The notes beneath the pieces were generated by a model, which worked only from the letters and a program-made list of their open reading frames with translations, was not told the DNA's origin and searched no databases. DNA of 64,000 bases from Chlorophyllum brunneum (Eukaryota > Basidiomycota > Agaricomycetes > Agaricales > Agaricaceae). The stretch covers positions 1,550,001 to 1,614,000 of the forward strand of contig OY756146.1 of assembly GCA_963576785.1 (NCBI GenBank), read 5' to 3'. Within the stretch, counting starts at the first letter, position 1. Each line of letters opens with the position of its first letter. Below, in pieces: positions 1-12,777 of this stretch. The position numbers and the translations under genes were made by a program.

Positions 1-905
1 GGCTGGGCACATCAGTTGTGATAGATAGAGGCTTTCAGAATAATCAAATTCAGGCCAAACACGTACCTAGTGATACATCGGCGCTGGTACGTAGCTCCCG
101 AGATCAATGGTTGCTATGTAGATCCTTGCGGGTGTCCACAGCCGCCTTTTTACTTATCACCAATCATACACCACGACTATTCGTATCAACATATAACCCC
201 ACAATCATCCACAGCATGAGGTCCCCGTTCCTGCGATCGTGCTTTATCCGAACTCAGGGAATCAGACCTCCTGCCAGAACATATTTAGGTACTTGTGGTG
301 GAGCATTCAGAAAGATCTATAATAGTCATAAATGAAACATCTTTGACGGGTGATATACAGGAAAAGTCATTCATATGCTGACAGGCTCCTTCCTGGTCCC
401 TCTTGTATCGGATATCTCGACCTATGTCTTTCCAGCATGCTTTTTCAACAAAAGATACGGCTATTGTAGACTTTACTGAATATTCACCATATAGGTTTTC
501 GTCCGACAACCTATCTTTATCCGAAAGCTCTGACATTATATTCTTATCAAATGATTCCCTCCAATTCTCGGGAGCCCCTATCTAGATAGTTACACTCCCT
601 AACTTAACCCAACCAAATACCCCTTTCTGGAAGAAGAAATGTCGGTGTTGTAGCCCCGCCGGGACCAGAAGAGAGTATTACCGGAGAGTGCCGCAGATTG
701 AGAGGCACCCGCGACCGAGTGATGTGTTCTCACGTCGGCAGTCACGGACATGTGTTCGGCGCCAACACCAGATATGTATTATATCAAAAACCGGGCCGGA
801 GCGTGTTTCCGTATTCTTTCTGACTTCTAACATGACCAAGCTCTGGCTTCGCTGCACCTGACCCATGGACTGATCCAATGGACGACGTTGGACTTGCCTC
901 CCGAA
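1..905. other. Left-edge intergenic stretch, no gene supported
   Basis: Several short open frames occur on both strands, but none shows a recognisable domain, a plausible chain of introns, or consistent coding character. The last 100 bases or so before 906 would serve as promoter and 5' leader of the dehydratase gene that follows. A gene truncated by the window edge cannot be excluded. Confidence 0.4.
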
Positions 906-2495
906 ATGACCGCAATCACTGGCCTTGAAGTAAGCGCAAGAGTTTTAAGGTCCAAGTTAGCTCAGCTCACCCAAGACTAGATTTTCCGTGTTCCGCCCCG
1001 CTGGCTGTTCGTACGTGTAACAACGTCAGATGGCTTCGTAGGATGGGGAGAAGGTACACTTGAGGGTCATACGGAAGCTGTTGAAGGTGCATATAAAGAC
1101 CTTCGCGAAAAGTTCCTCGGCTGGGACTCGAATGCCATTGAGGATATCTGGCAGGTCGCGTATCGCGCCAGATTTTATCGAGGGGGTCCCGTTCTCATGG
1201 TGAGCACAACAATTGTACTACCCACACCTCTACTCATATCTTCCATAGAGTGCACTCTCTGGTCTGAACATCGCGTTGTGGGACATCAAGGGAAAAAGGC
1301 TAGGGGTTCCCGTTTGGCAGCTCCTTGGCGGTAAAGTCAGGGATCGAGTCAAAGTATATGGGTGGATCGGAGGTGATAAACCTTCGGATATAATTCTTGC
1401 TGCTCAGCGTCGGAAGTCCCAGGGCTTTCTGGCAGTGAAGATGAATGGAACGGGTGCGTTTCTGTTTATCTATTTGCGAGCCGATCAGAAGTTCAGAATT
1501 CCTAGAATCCATCGGTTGGATTGATTCGCCAAGTAAGCTCGATGAAGTGGTGGCTCGTGTCCGAGACGTCCGTGAAACTGGTCTGGATGTTGGAGTTGAT
1601 TTCCATGGACGGCTTCACAAGGGCATGGCTAAGCAGCTTGCTAAACTTCTAGAGCCGCAACAACCACTGTTTATTGAGGGTACGTAGTCTAAGTTGACTG
1701 CTTGGGGTCGAATCGTTAACTTGTTCTGATACTCCAGAACCTCTACTTCCCACTCAGCCAGAAGAGATCGCAGATCTCAAGCATGTTGTCGCGACACCCA
1801 TAGCTTTGGGGGAACGGCTGTACACGAGAATGGATTTCCGTCCCTACTTTGAGCGAAGAGCAATTGATATTGCCCAGCCTGACGTGAGCTTGCCGCTAGG
1901 CCCAGGCTTATATATCCACTTATCATGGTAACCAGGTATCCCATTGCGGCGGGATTAGCGAGTTATATCGTATCGCAACTATGGCTGAGACCTACGATAT
2001 CGCCTTGGCCCCTCATTGTCCCTTGGGGCCGATCGCTCTCGCTGCGTGTATGCAAGTCGCAACCTGCGCACCCAATTGTAAGCATTGGTTGCCTATGAAC
2101 TCAAAGCTTATCTGACTCCTTTGCCAGTTGTGATCCAGGAGATGAGTTGGGAGGTGATTTGAGCACCTACTTTGACTCTGACCTGACATTAACCGACAAC
2201 CAGATCCATTACAACGCCAACTTGGGCTCTGAGTTCGGCGCAGATCTGCACACATTCCTCGTTGATCCTGACGTCTTTAAAGTGAAGGATGGATATGTTA
2301 CTATTCTAGAAAGTAGGCATTCTCCGAGCTCCTACATTGTGATAAGTGTTCTAAAAATATCCCTCAGGACCTGGTTTGGGGATCGAAGTCAATGAAGAGC
2401 TGGTAAGGCGGATGTCGGAGCAGTATACCCAGGAATATCCGGCGTGGAGAAACCCAGTTTGGAGAGGTGAAGATGGAACAGTAAGAGAGTGGTGA
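906..2495 (+). CDS. Galactonate dehydratase-type enzyme, mandelate racemase/enolase superfamily
   Basis: Nine exons join in frame to give about 393 aa: 906-929, 981-1199, 1249-1453, 1497-1679, 1738-1883, 1936-2077, 2128-2153, 2204-2312, 2368-2495; all introns are 43-58 bp GT-AG. The protein resembles bacterial DgoD closely. The N-terminal half has [16 protein letters not shown] and VPVWQLLGG. The barrel shows the metal/catalytic motif DFHGR near residue 187, FIEEP (Glu), GER (Glu) and the catalytic-His motif [13 protein letters not shown], followed by a PGLGIE segment and a tryptophan-ending C-terminus, as in DgoD. Family knowledge: these enzymes dehydrate sugar acids such as D-galactonate to the 2-keto-3-deoxy acid with Mg2+, in the cytosol. 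Substrate in this fungus is inference; other aldonates are possible. The ATG at 906 is chosen because an 8-codon first exon leads straight into the family start. The next gene is convergent, 337 bp away. Confidence 0.92.
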
Positions 2496-2832
2496 TCTGT
2501 ATGTGAAGGCTGTAGGGCTTTGGCTCATTATTACGACCGCATTCCTCAGAAAGCGCTCTCACTGGGACAAATTCTCAATAGTTCTCTGAGACTTTCCCCT
2601 TTGGTCATACATTCTTGAACTGAGCCCTCCCTTGGTCCTTTCGGGTACTCATGAAAGTATGCCCGCAAAAGGCCGTGGACTTAAGTTGTCTATTTTCCCG
2701 ACGAATTCACCGCCTTATCATCGGCCTTGGGACGCGAGATGTTCGAAATCATTTGTCACATCGGTTTCGGACACGAGGATATTTTCGAATTTTACAAAGG
2801 CAGGGAGGGACTCATACAAATACATAGTTCTA

Positions 2833-4012
2833 TCATTGGTTGAGCATAACGCTATAGTTACTAATGACGAGATTGGCTGTTCCAACGAATGGTTCAGTCC
2901 CCGACTGGATGGATTGAACGTACTAGATGCGTAGGTTAGGAATTCAAAGCTCGGCTGTATAGTTTGGAATAATACTCACTTGGCTGGAGGCGACACCCTG
3001 ATTTGCGACAATGTAATCTGGAAATTTGGAAGTGATCAGTAACTGGCCACTCTGAACAGGATACGGCTTACCGAAGAAAACTTTCAAATCCGCATCGAAC
3101 GCGTTGATATCACCGTCGGCACTGACGAACGATAAGACCTCCCAGTTCGCGTTTGGGCCCCTCCAGAGGTTCCAGTTGTGACCTCCTAATGAGATGCCTG
3201 AGACAATCTGGGATCCAACAGGCTGAATGCTGCATTGGCGTTTAGTTTCGTTGGTCAATTAAAGGCATCAAACTAGAATCTCACCCTCCAAGACCAGAAA
3301 GCCAGATCATGCTTGAAACAGAATGGTGAGTTCCCCAGGTTGTAGTGATATTAGAACCTGAAGACTCACATTTCATACGAGGAAGCGGAAGTTGCTGGGT
3401 CACCTGAGGACGCAACACCCAGCCAGATGTCATAACTAGGAGAGGTGCATCAGAAATATCGTGGGACCTGTGAAGTGGTGGTGTCGTACGATACATCAGC
3501 TCTAATTCCGGCGGATTGGGTTTCGTAGCTCCAGCTCCAGGAGGTAGGAGCTGAGGAAATGTGCGACAGCTAACGACAGAGTTGAGCATTTGTGATTGTT
3601 TTTTGATTTCGCCCCTACCTGAACGCCTTTAGCAGAGTTGTGAATTACGTTGGGGTCTGCGAGTAAGGTTTAATCAACTACCCTCTATAGAGCGCATTAA
3701 CATGACTCACAGCTCTTGACGTTGTTAGGATTGTTCGCCCAATTGTAATTGGTAGACCAAGAAACAGAGTTTCCTGAAGTGCTAATGAGAGTGGACGATT
3801 CCGATCCAGTACCAGACCCTGGAAATTCAGGTCTTGAGACTGCTGGTGCGGTGATCTCAGGACTATTGTATTGACGTACGGGAACCCCAAAGGTTCTGGC
3901 ATAGGGTATATGCACCAGCAGGGAGACAATCAAAACGACCGGTGATTGTCTGCGCACCAGCAAAGACAGAAAGCTGAGCGAGCAAAATTACAGAGAGTAG
4001 CTTGGACAACAT
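2833..4012 (-). CDS. Secreted GH12 endoglucanase / xyloglucanase
   Basis: Eight exons join in frame (4012-3880, 3818-3711, 3656-3619, 3569-3490, 3435-3370, 3311-3285, 3229-2980, 2922-2833) to give about 263 aa, normal for single-domain GH12. The protein opens with a hydrophobic signal peptide (about residues 1-19, cleaved before QTITGRFDC), then NLWG, a GNSVSW strand and VKSYPNV. The catalytic segments are visible: YEIMIWL with the nucleophile Glu near residue 141, and SGTEPF with the acid/base Glu near 244. GGHNWNLWRGPN matches the family's WxLxxGPN stretch. Family knowledge: GH12 enzymes cut beta-1,4-glucan or xyloglucan in plant cell walls outside the cell. There is no carbohydrate-binding module. 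Stretch FFGKPYPVQSGQ is read through without an intron and is the least certain part. The next gene on the left converges on it. Confidence 0.93.
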
Positions 4013-5283
4013 CGCGAAGGGGTGTGATGAATTTCACTGTCGTAGCAACATCTTTTATTCTCGTTCGGAATATTCTTGGTGCTTTTTGAAGCGATGGATG
4101 CTTCTCTCGAGTATGCGCCGCCAAAAACTCGGAAACCTAATGCTTTTCGGGTGGGAAGGTGGATACCTGCAGACGGTAGTTGGCTGATCTGCAATAGCAC
4201 GTGTGCAGGAAATACAAAAATAGACCATCGAGACTCGACGTTAAGGCGAGAAGTTAGGGGCTGGAAATTATTCGCGCTTTTGGTCTCGGTGGCTGTCCTT
4301 CTGGTCCGTGGCAAGGCGAGGGGTGGAGAAAGATTGTTATTCCTCCGGATTTGCCTTGCCACTGTATGGATCACGGCATTACAGGCGTTGAACCACAGCA
4401 TATCGAGTGCTTCTCTGGCAGGTCAGGGCTCCTCATCTGCCGCCTTTGCGCCCTTTGCAAGTCTTGGCGTCGGCGCAACACGCTTTTGGCATCATTGTGA
4501 CTCCCCGACCTCCCTCCGCCAACCAGAGGTCATTTACGCTTCTTGTCGATATAATCAGAATCAGACCCGCGAGTCCGCCGACTGCATTCAATTTAGAACC
4601 TTGGATGAACTGATTATGCAGAATTGATATTCCACTGGCACAAAGGCTGGCACTCAGCGCCTATGTCCCGAATACACCGAAGAACTGCACATTCACTTTC
4701 CGAGGTGAGGAAACAATCTCGGGTTTCTACGAGGAATCACGCACTAAATGGGGCGGGGTATGATAAGGAATCTCTTCGTCTCGCTTTGAATTTTGCCGAC
4801 TTGGAAGCATCAGAACTTTAGAACTCGAGACGGGTGCGAGGGACGAGGTTTGAGGATTACTCTGTTGTCATTAAGAACGCGAATATGGATATGAGAGGCG
4901 TCATAGTGTCACAAGGCAACAGTCGGTATTTTAATATTATCTCATGTGACCTGCAGGTGTAGCTTACCGAAGCCAGAATTCAAACAAAACGAAGTACAAA
5001 CCCGCCGAACTTCTAACCACCCCGCCATTCAGATTTTGGCCCCTTCATACCACGAGGGACCGTGAAGGGGCCTGCGCTGACACCATGAGATTGTATACCT
5101 AATTCTCCGTACACACTATCATTACTGGGTCGTGTTCGTAGAAACACGCACGAGCTAATTCTGGGGTAATTTGTGTTTGATGAGCACGACGTGAAATTGT
5201 ACATTAAATACATAAAATCCGTGGACATTATAATACAGAATATCGAATCATTAAAATGATGATTACGGGCTTCCGCCACGCGT
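4013..5283. other. Intergenic region between GH12 and OPT genes
   Basis: This holds the upstream region of the GH12 gene and the 3' flank of the OPT transporter. Open frames exist on both strands, the longest running 4076-4627 on the plus strand, but it begins close to the GH12 5' end and shows no recognised domain. I see no RNA gene or repeat here. Confidence 0.4.
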
Positions 5284-8152
5284 TTATCCACAGAACTCGA
5301 AACCAGGGCATCCAATAACTGTGCCAAATTCTACAAGCAAAATAATGTTAGATCAAGTAACTCTTTAAATAAACTGAAAGACTTACTGCCACCATCGACG
5401 CCAATAATCGCCAACAAAGCCTGGAATACACCACCTAGACCCTCACCAGCCAGCATGCCTGCAGCAACGGCAAACATGTACATATCATAGCCACCTGGAT
5501 TTCTCTTTTGCCAGTAGTAGCAGTAAAGCGAGCCGGCGGCCATGGCGATGGGATAGAAGGTCTGGGGAACGACAAATGCAAGACCAATGGCGTTCCAGTT
5601 GGGGACCCAGTGCCGGTACTGCTTGGGTACCCAGTAGTGTTTGACAATGACGGTAAGGACACTGGCGATACCGAGGACGATAGCAGTGATTCCGGAGGAT
5701 TTGGGGATCGCTAGAAGTGGTAGTTTAGATCTCAGAAACATAATGAGGCGTGACAGGTACTTACGGAGACGAGGACTAGTGACGGCGAGCGCAACAGCTG
5801 CCCAAGCGGAGACGGAGGGTGCACTATAAGTACATATGCCAGATGCAGGAGGGTTACTGGACAGGGTTCGTCAGTTTATACCCACCGTTAGCGAAATCGA
5901 TAGCTTACATGATACAAGGAGAGGCTTTTGTGAAGAGTATGAAAAGACCAGTGCTCAGGAATACAGCGACGACAGCGCCACAGAGCTGAGCAACAAACTG
6001 GTTGCGAGGCTTAGCACGGAGAAGGTAGCCAGTCTTCAGGTCACCAGTCATGTCTGAGGCCTGTGCGGCTGCACCGGCAGAGACGACACCGGCGCTCAAG
6101 TTGAGAGTCTGAGCAGCCTTGATTTCGAGACCAGAGGCCTTGGTAATACCACCAAAGATAAGTTGGGAGGCCTTGGCAACGGTAGAAACGGGGTTGACGT
6201 CAGTTTGGCCGGAGGACTGGACACCAATGAAGGAGAAGATGAAACCAAGAATGAGAGAGAGGATGGCATCGCCAACGTTCATATTGAACTGAGTTGCGAG
6301 AATAGCACAAGACATGATAGTGCTGGCGGCAACGCCGATAGTCCACCATGATGTCGGGACAAGGTGCTCTGCTGGGGTCTAAAGATCATGAGACGACTGC
6401 TTTTTTTCTGTGCCTGAAGTAAACTCACCTCGTCTTCATCCCTCTCCTGGGTCTCTCTTCGGCGACGCCACCAGGCTGGGTTGAAGTGGTGAGCCCTGAG
6501 TTCTGAATGTATGTGAGTTAAAGTATTGAGCGCAACTTGGGGATTGCTTACTGAAGATGACAGGGGCCATCGTAAGAGTGACATCAGCGAAGGAGTAGAG
6601 TACCATGAGGAAGACACCGGGCCAGAGCAGCCAGTAGCGAGGAGAAGGGGCAGTGACATATTGTTCAGGGTCATCGAAGGAAAGGCCCTGATATGAGAAA
6701 AGAGGGAATTCGTCGCTTGTGGATATACCAAAAGCAAGACCGTTCTTGACGAGAGATGGAGCAACTAAACTCATTCGTAAGTGCCTGCGGATTTAGCAGG
6801 TGGAATGACCTACTGATACCCCAAGCAACAATAGCGCCGCCGACTGAGAATACGTGGTGAGTTATTGGACCGGGCGGATAAGGGGACACGTACAGAAACT
6901 CCAACTGGCGTTCAGACCGCTAAGCATACCAGCACCGAAGAAAGCAGGGGTGAATTCAATCCACCAGCCATAGTTATCTAAGGAGATGATACTGGTGAAA
7001 CCTAGGCGATAAAGAGTCCAGCCGATATGCCAATCATAGATCTAGATATAACATCAATTCTCTGTTAGCAGGACACATACAAACCTATACTCACAATACC
7101 GGGAGCATAACCAGTCATAACCTTGAAACAGAAGACGATGATGAAAGAAACGAGTAAAGCTATCGACTTCTTCCTGGCAGTGATTGCACCGGTCCTGCTG
7201 TTGTGAAGAGAACGGATCGTGTACGCCTGAAAACGCAAAGATCAGACGATTGTATAGCAAAATCAGGGTTTTGCTCACAGTAGCAGCCGGGGTGGGGAAA
7301 GTCAACTTTTGGAAGACGATGTAGTACTTTCGAAGCGGGATAACGAAGAAGACACCGAAAAAACCGGCACAAACGGTGAGTGCGATCAGCCTGCCGATGT
7401 CCTGCTGAGGAAGGGGAGACAGGAGGTTCATACGATACATTGCTGGTACCGCAGAGACATAAAGGATACCCAAGCCTCCAGCGGCTATCACAGTCTTGTT
7501 GGTTCATTTATTGCAAAGGGAGACGTGTAGTACTTACCGGTCGCAGCACTAAGCCAAAGCAGTCAGCCGCTATGCTTGTGCTAAAGAATGGCGCTTTACC
7601 TTTGCACGGTACAATTTTCCTTCGGTCCGAAAGGACCACCAAAAATCTTGGACAAGAGACCAGACTCTGGAATGAGTTTGGAGAAGGGCTTCAGAATCGC
7701 AAAACCAAAGATAGCCTGCGAATAACAACTGTTACAATCCGACAGTGGCTAGGGCATTGTGAAGACTTACACCAAACAGTTGTGGACCGAACGTGAAGCC
7801 AGTCTTCAAACCGAGATAGATGTTCGAAGCACCGACTGATGGAACATCAGACAATACTCGCAGGCCATCTCGAAGATTGCATCTTACCAACTGCGCCAAG
7901 AACGCAGCCAACAACGATCGCACGGACGGTGAGCTGGTAAGGCTCGTCGGGCACGCCGGGGTCGATGGGGAAGGGCCTGGTGCTAATGAGGGGTCAGGCT
8001 TGGTTGATAACACCTCAAACAGCGAGGACAGCATACACGTCGTGGTCGTCTACTTCCGGAGCCACGTCCAACACCTCTTCTGTGTCCACTCTTTTCTCGT
8101 CCCCGGTGGAGGACTTCTCCATCTCGATGCCTGACTTGAATTCCTCAGACAT
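5284..8152 (-). CDS. OPT-family transporter (oligopeptide / metal-chelate)
   Basis: Many short introns interrupt the gene. Recognisable blocks in order are: an acidic N-terminal tail starting MSEEFKSG; FPIDPGVPDEPYQLTVRA; the family hallmark VGASNIYLGLKTGFTFGPQL; SAVPAMYRMNLLSPLPQQD; FFVIPLRKYYI with KLTFPTPAA; VNPVSTVAKASQLIFGG; QASDMTGDLKTGYLL; and a final membrane segment ending GCPGFEFCG with stop at 5284-5286. Strongly hydrophobic stretches throughout fit a polytopic membrane protein. Family knowledge: OPT proteins of this branch (Yellow-Stripe/YSL-like) are proton-coupled importers of small peptides or metal chelates in the plasma or vacuolar membrane. The substrate here is unknown. The ATG at 8152 is preferred over an in-frame non-ATG start at 8224. 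Some exon joins in the middle were not resolved one by one, but every block lies in order and no disabling break was seen. Confidence 0.88.
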
Positions 8153-11100
8153 TGTCGGGCCGATGAATGTCTGCTGGTACTGGGGCCTCAAGGGACTTGC
8201 TTCAGCACGGGTAGTGGGGTGCAAGAGAAGAAGCGTGTAGAACCTGACGGTTGGCCTTTTCTAGGTGGAGTATTAAGAACCCTGATGAAACGAGTAACGG
8301 TGAGACGATAGACGCGGCAAGTTCCCAACTTAACGCACCGTATGGGAGATTGGTTCTTGGTCTCCATTCATATGAAGAACTAATGTTCAATCACAGTTTG
8401 GCGTGATCCAACTTCTGTCCATATTGTATTTTCCTTGTCCGGGGCGCGTGGCCCCATCTGAGATCTAATGAAATTAGACTGGCCGAATGAAGAAGGCGGA
8501 GGGAACGCCGGAACCAATCCGACTCGCCACGCTTTCTCCGCCAGGGTCATTCGTGGGAATGTTACTGTTGAAAAAATCGGTGGGCCAGAAAACCTTTTCT
8601 CATTATCTGCTCGTTCCCTGCCCACGCACCATGCCTCAATTCACCGCCTGTCTAGTTCCGAATAGCCCGGGGATCCGAACATTATTTTTTGCTCAAGCCT
8701 CGTCAACCGGGTATCGTAGGCTTGGCCGAATCACCTTGCCGAACTTGGACAAAGTTACCAGTCCTGTCAATCCTATCACACAAATAAGTATGGGGTCACT
8801 CCGGTTCCTCATGGTACAGGTTGCGGAAGCCCTTTATTAATCCTCTTACTGCCGATTGAATAAGCCCATATGTCATGCCTCTTCTCTCGCTGGATATCCT
8901 AGTTCTCACTCGTGGCAACAACTGTCCATATCCATTCCCAGGATGCCCACGACAACTGGGCTTGTGATCGTGCCAAGTCACAGCTACCTCAGTTTGGCCG
9001 TGGCTCCGCATGAGAAGCCCACACCATAACTCTGTCCTTTGGCTTCGATTTTCGACAAGTTCGAAGCAGCCTCTGACGGCGTATCGCCTTCTTCCACGTC
9101 AAGAGCTTATAGGCATGCGAATAGCAACTGCGGTCTCGTATTTATGAACAACTATCTTACCCTGAATGAATGCCCCCCCAAAAAAACTCTGCAACCCGCC
9201 CTTGCCGGGTCCAATTATAGGAATCCTATCCTGAGTGTATATGGGTATTTCACCCTTCCCTGCGCTTGGTATTACACTCAACGCGGGCAGTTACTCTCGC
9301 AGGCTGCTCCCGACTATCCGTTGCAATCAACTCATCAGAATTCACTCTGAGTTGTCCCTGAATTTTCGATCTCGATCAATCATTCAATTGGGTGGGCGGC
9401 CGCTCGAATGCATATGGTTCATTTACACACATCCTGCCATCACAAGGAATTATCCTTCACCACACCGCTTTCCAGCCGACTTCATACATCCTCCACCCGC
9501 ACATCCACCTCACCCCTGCATTGCGTCGGATGGGAATGCAAGTGCGCACACATGGTTTTTATGCAGGGTTGTATACCCATAGTTGCCTTGGCCGCAAACT
9601 CTGGTGCAGAGTGGAAGCGAACAATACCAAGGCCTAATATCGTCCGGTGTTCTCTGATGAACCAGAGCTTTGACGAGGGGAATTGACTCAAGATTCTCAG
9701 GAAATTCCTCGGGAATAGGAGTACATTCGCCCCCATGAACACAAAATTTCTATCAACCCATCACACGTCGTTCAATTTTTTGCCAACTTCACGCGGAATA
9801 GCGTTACTATTACACAAGGACTGCCTGAAAGAAGAAAACAAAAAAAAAAAAACAGGCCGATCTCTCCGGCCATCCCAAGCCGTCAAATTTTTGACCCATC
9901 GCGAACCACAAGTCAGGCGGTGCCCACTCGATCTATAGCCAAAAATAAACTGTTTCAATAAGCCGTGTGTTTGTGGGGAATACTCAATGACCCTTGGGTA
10001 CTCAGAGCTGGTTATTTATAACCAACAACCGCCCTATGTCTGTCACAGCACCATACGATAAGCTCATCCCCGCTTCAACAACGCTGTCAGTTGTCACTGA
10101 CTATCGTTCACATGTACGTTCCCCCTAAAAGCAGCGCACCCTTCCGCGTATTGTAGGCTTGAAAAGTAGGAAGAAACCAGTGGTGATTTCTTGGTTTGGG
10201 TGGGCGCTCAGCGTAATTCAATCGCCATTAACATCGATATCTATACGTGTCCTCTTAGTCCCGACTTAACCTAATAACGCCGATATTCTCAAGATCCGCA
10301 GCAGAAGACGTGTGCTTCCAATCATCCCGACCATCTGTTTGTACCTGAACTTGGTCGCTCACTTGGTCATCCTCTGGCACTCCAACTCCTGGAACCACAT
10401 GCCGAATAACACGTACACATAAGCGTCTGCCGTGTTCCAGATAAGCACATGGTAGATGGTGGTCTTGGGTTGACCCAGCGTCTTGGCTGGTTATCGCGGT
10501 GGTGATTGGGTGCTTCGTTCAGATATAGCGGTTTGGGGCTTGAGGGGAGGACTGGAGGAGTCAATGCTTTCTATCGCGTCAACACCGACTTGATTGATAT
10601 GTCAAGAAGAACCTAGTCACTAAGCGATGGCCCTCCTTGGTGACCGATGCTTTGTATGCATTGATATAAGTCTAGCTCATGTGAGACTCACTTCCGCCCA
10701 AGAAGGCCAAGATCGCCTATCAAGTAATGAACCTGAAGCTATTCTCCTGTTATGACCCAGGTGTCTGGGATGGGGGTTGGCATAAACAACCCACATCTGG
10801 CGAATAACCCACCGCCCCCATATGTAGTGTAAGACAACTCAAGACTGTTACGAGGTTTTCGGAAATCATAAGCAAGCGGATTCGGATAGCTGAATAAAAC
10901 AATTTAGAGTACCGGATCCCAAAACGATATCGAGGGTTATCGAACTGAATATGAGATTCGACTTCGAGTGAAGCGTGTGGCGGTGTCGCACATTCAACGG
11001 GTTTCTTCAAAATACGGCTAGCGGGAACTTCTCGATAGATCTAATCTCTCATTAGGCCTTCTTAATTTTCCAAATGGAAGACTATACACATCCCACTTGT

Positions 11101-12027
11101 GTGAGGAAACAATCCCGGAGAATTCCAGCCGCATCCCCTGTACCCGGCACCCAAATACCCAAGGTCGTCTTGATTCATCCAGGGTGTACCCAGAAATACT
11201 TGGAAACCATCGCCGAATTACCTCATACTATACCCTTGAACCCTTCGCAAGCGTCACGAATGGAGTATGCCCCGCATGCTCTCCAACAACAAGGGATAGC
11301 ATAAGCTGAACTACATCTTACCTAAAGGAGACGGAGAAGTCTCCAGAGCAATCAATCCGGATGTTATCAGTGGCTCACAAGACGTCTGCCGTTTTGATCC
11401 ATTGTCAAGCAGCATGTGCAAAATCTGGGGCGTAAGAGTATGTATGGGGTTTAACCACCTTGTTTCAATGGATGTCATGCCAATTATCTCCTAACCTTTC
11501 TAGTTGTTTTTCATACTAGCCTCTCTCGGACTTATGTATAGGTGTAAAGGCTCGACCTTCACAATTGACCATCCCAAATTTTGGTCTACCTAAAATGACA
11601 CGAGCTCAGCACCCGCCGGAAATTTTTCATATACACTTCGGCGTACGCCGTGTCTCCGAGTTTACTTCAAGAGTGTAAGCTTCCCTACTCCACTTGAATC
11701 GATCAGCACAGCCAGGCTGCTGTTGACCTCAACTAGAGCCTCGTGAAAGCTGGAACACACCAGCGTGGCTCGTATGGTTGTTTGAGGACAAGCAACAAAT
11801 CACTGGACGGAACTTGAGATCTTCACATTGTCCAGCAGGCAAGCGCAAGCTAGAAACGTACAAGCTGTACACGGAGCATCCACGACATTCGAGGAAAACA
11901 TTCGTTACGGGGTTCCGACATTAATCAAGGTTCATCATTGGTGACATCATGCATTCCGTACCATTTATGCAACCGTTGTATGAAATCAAAATGAAGGAGA
12001 AAAATATAGATAGCACGAACAAGCCCT
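8153..12027. other. 3.9 kb gene-poor stretch with no confident gene
   Basis: No recognisable protein domain, RNA gene or mobile element was found here on either strand. One minus-strand frame of about 94 codons (10255-10537) stays open and has balanced coding-like composition, but it lacks an ATG and I see no family. A poly-A run lies near 9839-9852. The right end is the 3' flank of the ubiquitin-like gene. Small orphan genes split by introns could be hidden here. Confidence 0.4.
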
Positions 12028-12777
12028 CTAAATGCCAGCCATACCCATAACACCGACATGATCACGAATCTTCGCAATCTCACTTGCAGTCAACGACCCC
12101 TTACTCGCCCGTAAGAACTCTTCCCAGGCCTGTAATGCATCAGCCTCCGTCGTAAACTCGTTCCTACAGGGCGGCTCAGCTCATGACAACCAAGACATAT
12201 TTCGCAAGAGAATACTCACTTCAAAAACGCCAGTAGCCTCTCCCAGAAGTCTGGTTTGGCAACTGTAGTGTGGAAGGTTGACAAAGTCTCGACAGGCACC
12301 GAGGCAGACACCTCTGTCGCCGAATCCAACGTTAACAGGATGTCCTTCTCCGGCGCTGCTCCAGGCAAATCAGAGGACGGGCTCGGGCTGAGCACAATGG
12401 ACGGCGTCCTTGTATGCCTCTTCTTTCCAGACGCCGCTCCTTCACCCACAGCAAGCCCTGACATTGTCTCTGCAGCTGATCTTGGTTTGGGCTGCAAAAT
12501 CTCCTTCTCTTTGGGTTTTGAAGGATCCCAATTAACTCCAGGTTTAACCATCAAATTCACCGTGTCACCGTCTTGTACGTTGTACTCTTTGAGAAGCTTT
12601 GCGTCTGCGAGAGCCTTTCCCTTGACAAGGAGTCGCTGGGCGTCGGTGGGTGGTGCGGTGGCGTGAGTGGAGGATAATTGGGATTTGATAGAGGCGATGG
12701 TGTCTGTGGGCGAGACTGTGAGGGAGTAGGATGCGGGAGGCTTAACGGATTTAAATGTCAGTGTGAGATGCGCAGAG
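12028..12777 (-). CDS. Ubiquitin-like-domain protein, possibly Get5/UBL4-like (5' end unresolved)
   Basis: The main exon runs from about 12777 to 12220 and joins across a GT-AG intron to 12163-12028, ending ...IAKIRDHVGVMGMAGI. The first 75 residues or so form a ubiquitin fold: a first strand AHLTLTFKSV, TDTIASIKSQL helix, QRLLVKGKAL and the closing YNVQDGDTVNLMV. A Ser/Pro-rich linker follows, then a helical C-terminal part beginning FWERLLAFLKNEF. A single N-terminal UBL followed by a small helical C-terminus is the layout of Get5/UBL4, which works in delivery of tail-anchored membrane proteins; that assignment is inference. There is an in-frame stop just upstream of the domain and no in-frame ATG, so a short 5' exon must lie farther right (candidates up to about 13095). 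The NDUFS5 gene is divergent. Confidence 0.75.

Noticed and set aside
18..878. Short ORFs at the left edge
   Set aside because: No family resemblance; several begin without ATG and they overlap one another on both strands.
4076..4627. 183-codon plus-strand ORF at the GH12 upstream region
   Set aside because: It shows no recognisable domain, lies in the promoter area of the GH12 gene, and overlaps equally long frames on the other strand. It is most likely chance.
8153..8224. Upstream extension of the OPT transporter starting at 8224
   Set aside because: The codon at 8224 is TTG, not ATG. The first ATG in frame is at 8152.
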